64,000 nucleotides of DNA from Podocnemis expansa. Lineage: Eukaryota; Chordata; Testudines; Podocnemididae. The notes below the pieces were generated by a model. That model saw only the letters and a program-made list of their open reading frames with translations, ran no database searches and had not been told where the DNA came from. Below are positions 11,240 through 22,759 of the stretch, piece after piece (the first letter of the stretch is position 1; every line of letters starts with the position of its first letter). The DNA is taken from NCBI GenBank assembly GCA_007922195.1, contig ML681989.1, positions 42,065,483 through 42,129,482 of the forward strand. Reading direction: 5' to 3'. A program made the position numbers and the translations under genes.

Positions 11240-13500
11240 ATAAGTTACTTATTAAGTCCCATTGACAGTAAACAGAATTTGTGTTGCAAAGTATAGCATG
11301 TCAGAAATCCCCTTTACTTGCCTCCCTCCTTCCCCCCAAGAAAGATTTTGGTGAAAACTGGAATACTGAAATATTTCAGCCAACCCTTCCAAAAAATAAG
11401 TTTGGAATTGTTGTCATGCTGCTTCCTGGCAGTTGCAGTTAGGTGCCTTAGGCTTCCATTTTCCTGTATAGGACTGAATCTCTGGTCAGACTATATCTTC
11501 TGTGATGCGCCGCTGTCTCCCCTCTTTTTAACAGGCAGTGGTTCATCATAGGAGATGTTCATCAGAAATCTTAGCCCATAAAAGAGAATGGGACCATGCG
11601 GCTACAGGTGTGCAACTCCCTTGAGTCACTGCAGTGGCACATATATATAGAAATATTTAGGATTCAAGATTCCATTTTTTTACCCAAGACAAAAGTTTTC
11701 TTAATAATATAAATTGTTTTTCAACAGAACCAAATTTTTCATGAAAAAGAGTTCTGATGAGAACTCTGATAAGTCACTTGGAATCTTTTAAAAGTGATAG
11801 CCACTGAATTTCTGACTCCTCAGGTCAAAAAGGAAAAGCAAGTCCCATTTCCTAGCAACTCAGTCATATTTTCTCTGTTCAGATCTAATGCAAAATTCAT
11901 TCAGATCAATGAAATTCTTGACAACAATATCACTGAACCTTGGATATGGCCCACCCTATTTATAAGAACGGCACCATCATGTTGGGCGGCCTCCCCCAAA
12001 CTCCTTACTGACCTTTTGACCTTTCCCTTGCCATTGTTCCTGTCCCTGAGTGAAAGAGGAAATAAGTGTGAGTACGAAGTAAAGATGAGTATTATAAGCA
12101 AAAAGGCAGTTAGCAAAAAAAAAAAAAAAAAAAAAAACACACCAAACCACAGGGCACGAACTCACAGCTGTACCCCTGCAATGAATCCTGAAAAAAGAAT
12201 GTAAGCTCCTGGGTCAGCTGTTGTTGTTAACTCATTAATGAAAAGGATGTGACCTTCTCTGGTAGCATATCAGCAGAAACCCTTCTGAGCACCAACTTCC
12301 TGAGACCCTCCTGTCTCCGAAGTTTGGTCACCGAGAGTCTTTCTATGTCCAGTTGACATCCTTCTCAGCCTTCATGCTTGTGCTGATCCTTGGGTTTGTA
12401 TGAGTGTGAGTGTCCCTACTTCCTTCCTATATGCCACAGCAATAAATCCTGAACTTAACCCGTCGTGCTCTCTTCTGTTGCCCAACCATTCCCCTAGTGC
12501 AACACGTCATGCTACTACATCATGAAAAAAAAGTAAACAATGAAGCAAACAAATAACAATTTAAAATGAAAAAAATAATCCTGGTAATTTAAAAATAGAA
12601 AACACAAGGTTGTTTCAGGATATTCTTCATATATATTCTCCCTTATATATAATTTAAAAACATTAAATGAATTCCAATGCAGTAAAGCAGCACTTCATGA
12701 ATGATACGCTCATAGTGACTACTGATCAGGAACAATACTAGAAATGTTGAAGAGTTTGATAAAATGTTAAGTGCATATATAAACAAATATGATACTTTGA
12801 TTGTGTGTTATATTAATGAAATTAATAAGAGAAAATAATGGTGGTTTTCAACTGTGTTTTCTTGACATATACACTACAGGGATCTCATTTCATTTCATTT
12901 CCTCATCATTATTAATAATGAATTGCCCAGGATACACTGTATGTCAGGGCTGATATTTATAGAAGGGATAATTTCTAAATAAAATGGAAAAGAGAAGTTG
13001 AAGTTTTAGTCAACATGTGGACAATATATTTAATGCCTCAAGCTTCTAAAAAGAAATGCCTAAATCTTTTACAAAATGTTTGAATACAAGATACTTAATG
13101 TTCCACTAGTCTACAACGCAGACACATTTACAATTATTGTATTTACCCTAGAGCACTTTATGAAGTTGGAGATTGTGAAAATTTTATAACTACTTTATTA
13201 TGCTGTAGGGTTTAGAAACTAAACATATTTTACCTTGAGAGCAAATGCTCTCTACAGGTCATGATGCAATCTAATTGCTCTGTTTTCATATTTTCCTAAC
13301 TTAATAATAAACATTTTTTGTACACATAATGATCTGTATTTTCCCTTCTTCAGGGAATTATTAAATCAGAAAAAAATGGTCTTGATACATTTGATCAAGT
13401 TCTGGTTTGTAATTACAAATAAATGGTTTCTGGACTACTTTCTTTTAAAATGTGTCTCTTTTTGCAGCTAACTAAAAATAAAACATTCTTTGTGGGGGGA
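11240..13500. other. Unannotated stretch with 23-base poly(A)
   Basis: No gene was identified. The 136-residue ORF at 11794-12204 owes part of its length to a poly(A) run at 12115-12137 and shows no domain. The poly(A) could be the tail of an old retroposed sequence in 11.8-12.1 kb, but no parent is recognised. A short ATTTC repeat lies near 12889. Confidence 0.5.
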
Positions 13501-13509
13501 CATGCACGG

Positions 13510-13528
13510 ACGCACGCACGCACGCACG
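13510..13528. repeat. (CGCA)n microsatellite
   Basis: A short tandem tetranucleotide run, CGCACGCACGCACGCAC, stands out because CpG is otherwise rare in this window. Confidence 0.9.
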
Positions 13529-13534
13529 GTCTCT

Positions 13535-14397
13535 CTCCCCGTCCACTCTTTGTATTGTCTGTCTTATTCTGTTTGCCTGTAACCTAGTACAATCTTTGTC
13601 TTGTATCTTCATGAAATATTGAAATGAGGGAGAACTATTCTATTCCAATTCTGTTAGGAAGATGTAAGTTTCATGATATAACTTTCTAACTTCTATCTTA
13701 ATTTGAATCTTAACTGATCCTTTTATTAACTGATAAAATTCATAGAATGGTCTTCCATTTAACTAAGCTCTCATGGAACTATAGTTTTGGAAATACTTGT
13801 CCCGCATGAGTGCATTAATGTGTGTCCTTTATTTTTAATCTAGTCTATTTTTGACCCTTCTGAACTAGTTCCAGTTTTCTTCAACACCACACACCTGACG
13901 CATATATACAACCAGCAGTTGCAGGATGTCACCCTTAGAAATATTAAGTGGGTTCTCTAACACCAGAGATCTGGGACTAATCAACTGTAATATGCTAGCT
14001 GGGTTGTACTGTGTGTGTCATTGCCATGCATTTGGTAGAATATGTCAGACTTGCTCAGGTCAAAAATTTGGTTCGCGGTACTATCTGTCTGGATTGATAT
14101 ATCTGAAAAGATAAAATAAATATATATTACTGGATATATGGAATCTGGAATCCAAATTCATCTGCATTATTCTACATGTAAGTAAGATAGTTCTGGGATA
14201 AATGTGACACAATTTGTCTATGGATTAAATTGCATCTGCAGAAAAGTTTTTCTTATTGCACTTTATGTAACCACTGTGTTATTAGGAATTCATAGATGCT
14301 TTTAAATATTTGATTTTCCTGATTAGGCAGTGTCAGTGTTATGCAACAAGAACCTTCCTGGCTTCTGGGAGGTATGTGGCATGTTTGTAATACTGGC
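13535..14397. other. Unannotated AT-rich stretch
   Basis: Nothing recognisable. The small ORF at 13926-14114 shows no family. Confidence 0.5.
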
Positions 14398-14410
14398 AGT
14401 CACTGTAAGA

Positions 14411-14526
14411 GAACAACAAGGAGTTGTGTGGCACTTTAAGACTAACAGATTTATTAGTCTTAAAGTGCCACACAACTCCTTGTTGTTCTTTTACTGGATT
14501 AGACTAACACGGCTATCCCTTTTGAA
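14411..14526 (-). mobile_element. Hairpin repeat with perfect 35-bp arms and 13-bp TSD
   Basis: Arms 14411-14445 and 14454-14488 are perfect reverse complements over 35 bases, separated by the 8-base loop CAGATTTA. To the right lies the family head on the minus strand (AAGGGATAGCCGTGTTAGTC). The whole unit sits between exact copies of AGTCACTGTAAGA at 14398-14410 and 14527-14539. A 13-bp duplication fits target-primed insertion of a retroposon better than a cut-and-paste DNA transposon. Compared with the full copy at 32438-32646, the middle of the hairpin is deleted. Confidence 0.9.
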
Positions 14527-14558
14527 AGTCACTGTAAGATCAAGTGAAAGGAAAATAA

Positions 14559-14779
14559 AGGTGTATCTACATTTAGAGAAAGAGGTGTGATTTCAAATTC
14601 CAGTGGCTAACCCATTCTGCAGTTGCCTGTGTTACTATAGCTAAACTACTATTTTTAGTGCATTAGCATAATAAGAGCTAGAATTCTACACTCTAGCTTT
14701 CATATATCTCCCAATATAGCTATGAATATATGTACTTGACTGGGGAACAACACTCTTACCTCTCAGTGTAGATGTAGTG
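14559..14779. mobile_element. Small Harbinger-like MITE with TAA duplication
   Basis: The left end AGGTGTATCTACATTTAGAG pairs with the right end, whose complement is CACTACATCTACACTGAGAG. TAA flanks both sides (14556-14558 and 14780-14782). Total length is 221 bp with no ORF. TWA triplet duplications and TCTACA-containing ends fit the PIF/Harbinger superfamily. Confidence 0.7.
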
Positions 14780-14789
14780 TAAGGGCTAC

Positions 14790-15415
14790 ATTGCAACTGC
14801 CTACCAAAGGGGAAGGTGGGCCTTTGTCTGGTCAAGAGTGAATAAAGAATTTGTGGCTTCTTTAAGGATTCCTTTTTTTATTCAGGACAAGGAGGAGAAG
14901 AGGGAAGAGGGGTACATCATGTCAACTGAGGACTGGACAGGCATATGGGTGTGTGTAATATGTTCTGCCCTGTCCAGTGCAGCCTCTTTTCACTCCTGGA
15001 TCAACAGTGTAGCCATTCATTCCATAAGGGTTCCATTTCCTTCATTGATAGGAGTTGGAAGCGGACTTAAGGAGAAGATATTCTCTATAATGAAGCTGAG
15101 ACATGGGACTGGATTTCCTGGTGTTTGATAAAGCAAGAGAATAAACCCCTCTTTTCTCTCCTTTACTTCTCATACAAGGGAAATATGGTGGCCTGGGACC
15201 ATGGTCAGAGATGTTAGGGGTTGACAACAGCCTTCCCCAGATCTGTGAAAATGAAATGAGAACCTGTACAGTGCAAGTTATTGCTGTGTAGTTCCTAATA
15301 AGCTGAGTTAATAAAATTGTGACCTAATCAAATCACATGCCCTGATCATCTCATTCTTCCTGCATGCCTGGGCTACGTAAAGGATGACATGGGCTGTACA
15401 ACCCTAAGTCATTTA
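14790..15415. other. Unannotated stretch
   Basis: No named repeat or gene. ORFs at 14838-15128 and 15042-15227 are on opposite strands and lack domains. Confidence 0.45.
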
Positions 15416-15423
15416 TTCTAAGT

Positions 15424-15601
15424 TGGTGATTCTCTACCTTTTGCATGTCCTGGCAGACTTGCTGGCATATCACAGCCCTGTAGGACACACCAGCCCACAT
15501 CCCCCACGCCAAATCCAAGCATCTTCCTGGCTCTTCACAACACACTTTCCACTGTGTGGTGACACAGTAATGTATCCCAATGCAGTGGCTGAGAAGTGCT
15601 G
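15424..15601. mobile_element. hAT non-autonomous element
   Basis: The left end TGGTGATTCTCTACCTTTTG and the complement of the right end, CAGCACTTCTCAGCCACTG, both resemble the hAT terminal consensus CAGnGGTTCTCAACC. Flanking octamers are TTCTAAGT (15416-15423) and CTCTAAGG (15602-15609), a 6-of-8 match consistent with an old 8-bp hAT duplication. It has no transposase code. Confidence 0.65.
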
Positions 15602-15611
15602 CTCTAAGGAA

Positions 15612-17138
15612 TAATCCCATTTCCTTCTCTTTTGCTCTGGGAATGAGGGGGGTAATTTCTTAACGGTTTATGGAAGCAGCAAACTGTTATTCACACTTAT
15701 GTGGACTAGTGGATTGGTGGGCAGTGGAAGGGGAGCAGAGCCAAGACTCCAGCCCTCCCCACTATCTGCTGTGGGGTATAAGAGAAATAAGTACTCTTCA
15801 GCAACAATTTGTTCCTGCACATCCAAAAATTGTGGTAATGAGGTCAGTATAAGAACTGATTTAGAATAGAACCCAGACCTATAGATCAGGTAGCTCATGA
15901 AGAGGATTTTGCTGCCCCATAGGTGTATAATCTAAATGAAAATCTAGCTCTATTTCTGCATTTCTATCTTGATAGTACAAAAAACGTTCTCTTGAGTAAT
16001 GTCATGGGTTGTGACTACTCTCTTGCCTTCTTCCTGCAGAAACTGCCAGGACTCCTATAGCTTGTGTTTTCACCATGTGATTCAAATTAAAATTCCATCC
16101 ACCAATTTCCCACCAGTCATTATCTAACAGCCTGTTTACAATAGTGAATTAGTTTATGGCCTTTGCACCTAGGGATAAGGGTAATAGAAGACTTCCTGTT
16201 CTGAGTATCCATTTAGCTAGGCTCAGCTAGCTGGGTTCCTCTCTCTCTCCTTCCTTTCTGCCACACATCCTTTCTGTGCCTCCTCTTATCTGCCCTGGGC
16301 TGATGGGGTGATTGACTGTTTATGCCAATCAACTTTCATTATGGTGGATAACTACAGGCTCACCTGTTTGCACCCTGCAATCTGATAGTCAATTAAATCA
16401 TTTGGGGCTCTACCATATGTTTCTTGTACTGCCAAAACTCCTATTGACTTTATTAATTTTGAGTGAAGGTGCAATGCAGTACCTGAAAAACCAGATTAAC
16501 ATGCAATTAAGGTTATTTGGTGATGTGTCCTCTCCTTGCAAAATTGCTGAGTTGAGTAAACTAGGCAAGGCGAAGAGAAGGTTTCCCATGCAACCTCAAC
16601 TCTGCCCTTTTTCAACAGTGTCCCAATAAGCACTGTTAACACGCATACCTTTACTTTGCCAGTCCGACAGTTCCTGAAAAGCGCAAGCTCTTCATGTCCT
16701 TTTACAACTCATTCACTCTCATCCTCAAGATTCCATTTAACACCATCTTCCTTTTGTTCCTCTGGAGCTGGCAGTAGCCAATGGAAATTATTTGGATACA
16801 TTCTGTATGTAGTCAGTGTTTTAAGTGCACTTACATTAAATGGTAAAGGCAGTTGTTGGGCCTACTTGGTAAAAATATGTTTGTGTTTTGATTACATCTG
16901 TGGATTACTTTGAGATGTGTGACAACTGTGATTGTTTGATGAGATCTATATTTGGCATGTTTGAGAAGAAGTGCATTTTTATCTTTGGGATCCAGTATGC
17001 ATCATTTCTATGCAGAACTATTTAGTTTATATCAGTAAGGGCATTGGACTTTATGAAAGATATTAGCAGCAGTATGGTGGAGAGAGGATTCTAATGTTTT
17101 AGTGATTAAATGAAAGTACAGGTTGAGATACTGTCATC
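15612..17138. other. Unannotated stretch
   Basis: About 1.5 kb without a named element. The 105-residue ORF at 16312-16629 has no recognisable domain, and codon usage does not distinguish it from background. Confidence 0.45.
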
Positions 17139-17141
17139 TAA

Positions 17142-17584
17142 GATGATGTCTACATTACAAAGTTTAGTTTGGACTTGCTTAGTCCAAACTAAGCAGTTTC
17201 GGGTTAGTTGGAAATAACCACAAATTTTTAGTTTGAAATAGCCATGTTTTTTAGTTTGAACTAAAAAAGCACAGCTAGTGCAAACTAAAAGTTAGTTCAA
17301 ACTTAAAAACACAATTAGTTTGAACTAACTGCTTAGTTGAAACTTATTTAGTTCGGACTAACATGGCTACATCGTGCTAGTTTGAGCTAATGTTCAAACT
17401 AAGTTTGAACAAAGCACTTAGTTTGAACTTACTGTTTGAACTAGCTGGTTCAAACTAAGCTTTGCCTAATTTGAACTAAAAATTTTTTTAGTTGGAGCTA
17501 GGCAAAGCCTAGCATAGACAGGGACTAAATTAGTCCAGATTAAGCCTCCTTAATCTGTACTGATTTGCTAGTGTAGATGTAGCC
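17142..17584. mobile_element. Harbinger-like MITE with palindromic AGTTTGAACTA interior
   Basis: The ends are GATGATGTCTACATT and, on the complement of the right side, GGCTACATCTACACT. TAA flanks both sides (17139-17141, 17585-17587). The 443-bp interior is built almost entirely from variants of one short word and its complement, GTTTGAACTA / TAGTTCAAAC, occurring well over ten times in both orientations. It encodes nothing. The 3-bp duplication and ends fit Harbinger; the word-array interior is unusual. Confidence 0.8.
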
Positions 17585-17589
17585 TAAGT

Positions 17590-18765
17590 GACTACCAAAG
17601 AGAACTGTTAAATGTTGTTAAGTAGTTCTTAAATTTTACCCCTGTGTTATTCTTTCTGCAGAGTTGGGTTAAGTGTGTGTGAGTTTACACCATCACCTGA
17701 ATCCTTGTGAATCTTCTAATTCTAAAAAGGACAACTATGATGTGTATAATGAGACTCTGCTTCAGGAGGGTAAAGGGAAGGCAGTTTGGGTAACCTTTTT
17801 CTTACCTCTTTCTTTTTGTTGTTTCATAGTGTTTGATGGACTCTATAAGTGAGGGTGAACAGGTTACAAAAGGAGGTGAAGACCTTGCACATTTCAGCCA
17901 TTGTGAGGTTGCTTTGTGTGTTAATGTGACATATTGGAGCATTGTGGTAATGGTCCTGGGCAGCCTTAACTGAGCATGTCCTGGTTTTCAGAAGATTCAG
18001 AATTTAGCTCAACTACAGGAGGATGATGTTCCACCATGGAACCTTAACTCTGCATTAACATAGTTTCTTGACACTGAATTTCCATTTTTAATGGGAAAAG
18101 ATATGTGTTATTGATAGGCATTAGTAAACATTTTCACAGTTGTACATATGCCATCCTATAATTTGCATACCAAGTCAGATAGCCCATATCACTCCACCTA
18201 CATGCTATCTGAGTTTCTATCAACCCTGCTTCAGCACATGATCCCATCATGTCCCTGATCCATTCACTGGATTCTTCTCTCCTACCTGGCATCCTTCTTG
18301 CCACTATACCTAGCCCTTCCATCCACAATGCAATCTAGGAATACATCTCCCTGAAGTCATCACTACCTATTTGTGACATTCGGTACTTCAAAGCAACACC
18401 CCAGAACCTCCATATTTACCATTGTGATATGATTATGACATGTTTGGTAAAAAAATCTTGTGAAATATTATTTTAAAAATATATATGTTGAACATTAATA
18501 GCTTTTTGGATTTCATATACTATTATTGTATGTGAAGTTATGACATATTGCTATACTGGAATATGTTGTGATACTGGGAAATGCCCATGGCCAGCCTTTT
18601 AGTAGGGCGAAAGGGGTGGCCATCACTGGCCAGACAGGTGTTAATGGCTCATTAAAATAAATCCATTATCTCAGAGATTCCTTTAAGAAGGCACATACAC
18701 AGTGGAGACTGCTTGACTAGTGGAACCTGCCTGACCCCCCATGTCCCAGGCTGGAAGGGGGGTCC
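17590..18765. other. Unannotated stretch
   Basis: No gene or named repeat. A moderately GC-rich patch at 18590-18770 precedes the next repeat and may belong to an unidentified element. Confidence 0.45.
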
Positions 18766-18770
18766 AGTCC

Positions 18771-18925
18771 AATGTTCCCTCTAAGGTTGGCGGCTTTTGT
18801 GCAAAATTTTCAACCCATGTACAAAACTTTTTCTGAATAAAATTTGTGTGCAAACTCATGCAACAAAAATTATTGAAAAATCTAGACCAATGAAAAATTA
18901 ATAAAAATATTTAAAGTTGTTTTTT
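18771..18925. repeat. Interspersed repeat, TGTTCCCTCTAAG end
   Basis: AATGTTCCCTCTAAGG starts a known-looking terminal sequence and is followed by GTGCAAAATTTTCAACCCATG. The same end, inverted (CCTTAGAGGGAA), appears near 22742 and 28474. This suggests a dispersed DNA-transposon family with TTCCCTCTAAG ends. The right end of this copy was not found. Confidence 0.5.
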
Positions 18926-19144
18926 ATTAGTAAAAAAGCCACCCAAGTTATTTAGCATTTACCTAAATTGCTATACAATCAAAAGAAACTAATCCATGGA
19001 TTTCAAACAACCCAATACCAAAGTTATATTCAATCCAGATCCTAGATGTCACAATTCTGCCTAATACCCTCATCTCCTGTGTTCTACATGCAGAGTTACA
19101 GTTCCCAGGGAAGCCAACTAATTATCACTGATAGCATTAAAGAT

Positions 19145-19280
19145 ACACAAGGAGTCGCAAGGCATTTAAAGACTAACAGATTTATTTTTCGCATGAGCTT
19201 TCATGGGAGACTCCCTGTTTTGTTTGTTTGTTTTTTTCCTGGACTAGACTACCACGGCTACTACCCCTTTGGAAATTGGC
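19145..19280 (-). mobile_element. Hairpin repeat with 12-bp TSD
   Basis: On the minus strand it reads CCAAAGGGGTAGTAGCCGTG, a shortened A-rich centre, GAAAGCTCATGCG, GTTAGTCTTTAAATGCC and GACTCCTTGTG. It sits between AGCATTAAAGAT (19133-19144) and AGCATTGAAGAT (19281-19292), an 11-of-12 match. This defines both ends of the inserted unit independently of the 14.4-kb copy. Confidence 0.87.
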
Positions 19281-19299
19281 AGCATTGAAGATGTCTTGA

Positions 19300-19715
19300 T
19301 GGTCCCAGAGGGGTAAATTCTATTGAAATTTTAAAAATCAAAAAGATTCCAGACATCTCTTTTCAGGAAAATGCTGCTACAAGAAGGGTGCTAAACACAG
19401 CTGAAAACAAAACAATGGGCTTCTAGCTGCTTTAAGATAAGGCTACAGTATTTCTGAAAAGCCTATTTTCAGTCCCTTGTATCTTTACATGCCCCATCAT
19501 TTTGGGGCTACATTTTAACTTAAGAGAAAATCTCTACCAAAATACCACATTACTTCAATGCATTATGGTTTCTTCTGATAGACAGATTAGGGTGCATAAT
19601 GAAGAGAATAATCTCATGGCTGCCTTTGATTCCCAGTCTTTTGGCTGTTACTGTATTTAAAACAAGTACTTATCTGATATCTCCATTACATCTCTAAGAT
19701 TTCTATGAACTGTTC
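19300..19715. other. Unannotated stretch
   Basis: No gene or repeat identified. Confidence 0.45.
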
Positions 19716-19724
19716 TTCAAAGCA

Positions 19725-19822
19725 TTTGATGAAATGGGGTTTTCTCCCATGAAAGCTCATGCAATCAATATATTTTTTTAGTCTTTAAGCACCACAGGAC
19801 TCCTTGTTTGTTTTGTTATGAA
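19725..19822 (+). repeat. Hairpin repeat, 3' half
   Basis: TTGATGAAATGGGGTTTTCTCC, AAAGCTCATGCAATCAATAT, GTCTTTAAGCACCACAGG and CTCCTTGTTTGTTTTG follow the family's right arm. The head is absent. Confidence 0.8.
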
Positions 19823-20126
19823 TTGTTGTAATTTACAGGATTCTGGAGAAAACACGTTCCAGGTTCTTTGAAGGCACAGGATTAGCATGCTCAAACATTC
19901 TCACTGCTCAGTCACTCCATTTAAGTAACATCCACACTAGCTTTCAGGAAATGTACAACTGACTTTTAGATTTTTTACCTCCACAGCTTTATCTAGTTAT
20001 GGAAGGGACATTTGGGCACCATGCACACGCTGTTTCCCACGTGATGATTTTCAAACTTCAGGGTATGAATGGCACTTACGCTTTGCCATACCTCTTGTTT
20101 AGAAAGCTGAAAAATTGCCCCAATCC

Positions 20127-22148
20127 TAGGGTTACCAGTCCAAAGCATGGAAAGGAGGACAGGGAAGTACAAAAAGGGAGGACATTGGAGGACACAACCA
20201 CATCCAGGGCCCAGCCCGGACCCCTTCATCCACCCAGCCACTGCTGCTACTGCCCTCCCCCCAAATGCTTGCCCCATTGATCACGCAATTCTAGAGAAAT
20301 CTTTCTAGCCCCTAGTTACAGTGTGAGATGAATTGCAAGAACAGCAGCTCAGGACTATCAAATGAATGGCTTCAATATTTTTCATCTTCACATTAAAGTA
20401 ACCATAAAGCCCAGCCACTTTAAAGAGTTACAAAATTAAGTATTTAATATTTATATCAAGGTGCAAGGAGAATCATGCTGCAGAACTCCTATCCAGATTG
20501 ATATTTTTACATTGTGAGTTGCAAATGGAAGCAAACCTCCAATAAATTTAATGTAGCATTTACGGACAAGATTAAAAGCAGTTTTAACACAGTAAGTTCC
20601 TTCACAGAACTCACTGCCATTGTTTGACACACGGAGGGGCCGGCCCTTGACTACATGAAGTCTTTCAGAATTTGAGGTGTTGGCTTCTGAAGGAAAAGTA
20701 ATCTCTGTCAGCAGGATTCTCCCCAACACTTGAAATTGAAAGGGTGAGTGCAGGCGGCTATAGGGGATGCTCACTAATTTGGTATAACTGCTACTAGCTG
20801 ACAACTTGGGGGGGGGTGTAGGGAAATCCCTGTCTAGTCTCCGTTTTGAACCTCACTGTGCAGTATTTAAAAAAAATCACAGACAAGCTGTTTAAGTTTT
20901 ACACACACAGGAAAGGAGCAATCAGAAGTTAGAGCAGCTGGTTTTTATGTGCAGACCTGCTTGAAACATAACCTTTTACCTAAAATGCAAGTTTCTAGAC
21001 ATCACACCCTACTATGTCTGCTATAAACCACAGATGGATATATATCTATTTTATGAGCATTGACATTTTGCATTTGTTTTTATGTGAAATACACATTAAA
21101 TGGGGGAGGAGTAAAATTAGATGTTTTTGAATATCAAATGCTGCACTGAAGACGACAGCACCTATTCTCAGATGCAATGATCATTTTTTTCCTAAATATA
21201 CCGAAAGAAACTCACCCTAAAATAAAAATAAGCATAGAATATATATGCAAAAGGGAAACCAAGCTGTTTGTTTTCTGTGATTTGATAAACTATTAACAAA
21301 GGGACAAATACTGCAATCCTTGCTCAGTGAAATTTTCCACTGACTTCATTTAAACTATAGGATCAGGCCCAGCCCAGCAGCTACTTTAGAATGTATAATA
21401 CTTGCACTTTGGTGTATCTTAATAAAATTTAAGGATATGTCTATAACAGACTAATCTCATCTTGGAAAGGAGAAGCAAACCGAAAAATCACAGTGAGAAA
21501 AGGAAAAATCACATGCACTCAAACGTCCTCACAACCCAAAGTGAACTTTCCTTGACCTGTAAACAAAAGATTTGTTGCAAAAAGGCAATGCCCATTAGAA
21601 GGAATAAAGATCTGGCTTAACTGAGCCACTAGAGAAAGAAACCTCCCCAGAAACTGTAAGCCAAGCAGGGCAGCAAAGCGGCGAGTGAAGCAGGGACCAT
21701 AGGGTTGTCTCTGTGAGAGACGCCATCAAGCTGAAGAAAAAAGCCCCAGCCTCTCTGAAAAATAAGAGCAACCCTTCCCCAAAATGGAGTGTGGGGGAGA
21801 GGGGAACAGACCTGAGCTGCAGACTGGAAAGAAGTGGTGAGCAGCAGAAGCAAGATAGACCCAAACCATTTCCCTGGCCGCAGCCAACCTCTCCCCTGGC
21901 CAGCCCTCTTCACTGCCAATATACATGCAGCAGCCCAGCAGTGGATTCTCTCCAAATTCCCAACCCCACCAGGTGCTGCAACTGCTGGGCTGAATGACAG
22001 AGGAAGGCGTTCTGGAGCTGCAGGCTCTAGAGCTGCCCCACGCATCCGGCAAAAACACAGACAAACTGCACTTTTTCCCAAATACCCAGAGGATGGCAGG
22101 GCAAAATGGAGGATAGGTCCTTCTTTTGCCGGATGTCTGGTAACCCTA
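20127..22148. mobile_element. Candidate 2-kb hAT-like element with foreign interior
   Basis: The left end TAGGGTTACCAGTCC (20127) and the right end CTGGTAACCCTA (to 22148) are inverted. They are flanked by CCCAATCC (20119-20126) and CCTAATCC (22149-22156), a 7-of-8 match of hAT-like length. The outer parts (20127-20275 and about 21660-22148) look like one known GC-rich repeat. The middle (20280-21600) is AT-rich, with a minus-strand ORF and a generic repeat bit at 21338-21372. Either one element carries captured or inserted DNA, or two fragments lie near each other by chance. Confidence 0.5.
20451..20804 (-). CDS. Unidentified ORF inside the 2-kb element
   Basis: An open frame of 117 residues (132 counting the stretch back to the previous stop). 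The listed start is a TTG at 20804; the frame stays open upstream across a nine-C run. Composition is balanced rather than low-complexity, with a SNNGSEFCEGTYC segment bearing a possible N-glycosylation site and cysteines. I do not recognise the family. There is no signal peptide, no clear promoter and no poly(A) signal tied to it. It may be a chance ORF, an exon fragment or a transposon remnant. Confidence that it is a real coding sequence is low. Confidence 0.15.
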   Translation of the reverse strand: MSASSSYTKLVSIPYSRLHSPFQFQVLGRILLTEITFPSEANTSNSERLHVVKGRPLRVSNNGSEFCEGTYCVKTAFNLVRKCYIKFIGGLLPFATHNVKISIWIGVLQHDSPCTLI

Positions 22149-22159
22149 CCTAATCCTGA

Positions 22160-22756
22160 CTCCCTAAGCTCCCTGCCCCCATCCCAGCCCCCCCCCAGGC
22201 CTCCCCAGCCCACCATCCCGATCCATTCTCCCCCCTCCCCGCACATCCTCCCTGCCCCCTGCTTTCCCTGCCGGCTTCCTGACCACCCCAACCCCCCTAG
22301 CCTCTTTCACCGGCCAAAGAGCTGAGCAGGGGGCAGGAGGCCATGGTGCTGGCCGACAAGGAGGAGCCTGGGCTGGAGGCTGGGGCTGGCCATGTGAACG
22401 GCCAGGTCCTGGCTAGAAGGGGAGGGGAGGGGAGGGAGGAGTGGCAGGGCTGGCCCCAGCCCGCAGACCCTCCCTTCCTCCGACCAAGGGGAGATTCACT
22501 GGAGTGCTGTGTCCTGGCACGATCCTCAACCCAGGCGCCCCCAGCTGATTCTTGGCCTTGCTGCAGGACCCAGGGCCTGCTGCCTCCTGCTCCTGGCTGT
22601 TCCCCAGCTGTGGGGAAGGCCCAGCCCAGCACTGCCTGACCCCAACCTCAGCCACACTGCCGCCCTGAACTGCCCCGTGCATGAGAGCAGGAAAATGTTG
22701 CACGACAGGATATTTTCAAGTGCGCGGCCATGCTGCCACATGCCTTAGAGGGAAGA
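22160..22756. repeat. GC-rich block ending in CCTTAGAGGGAA
   Basis: Very GC-rich and poor in CpG, with homopurine runs such as GGGGAGGGGAGGGGAGGG near 22421. It ends at the inverted TTCCCTCTAAG-type terminus (about 22742-22753). Likely the right portion of a non-autonomous transposon. The overlapping ORFs on both strands, up to 163 residues in the adjoining block, reflect the absence of AT-rich stops, not genes. Confidence 0.5.
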
Positions 22757-22759
22757 GTG

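Noticed and set aside
11794..12204. 136-residue plus-strand ORF
   Set aside because: Its end is poly-lysine encoded by a 23-base A run, no protein family is recognisable, and there is no start context or upstream signal.
21629..22748. Long overlapping ORFs up to 220 residues on both strands
   Set aside because: They lie in a GC-rich, stop-poor repeat block, occur in several frames at once and look like low-complexity Gly, Pro, Ser and Arg.
22160..22756. Possible CpG island/promoter
   Set aside because: GC content is high but CpG is scarce by eye (about a dozen in the last 450 bases, far below the number expected from base composition), so it is not a CpG island.
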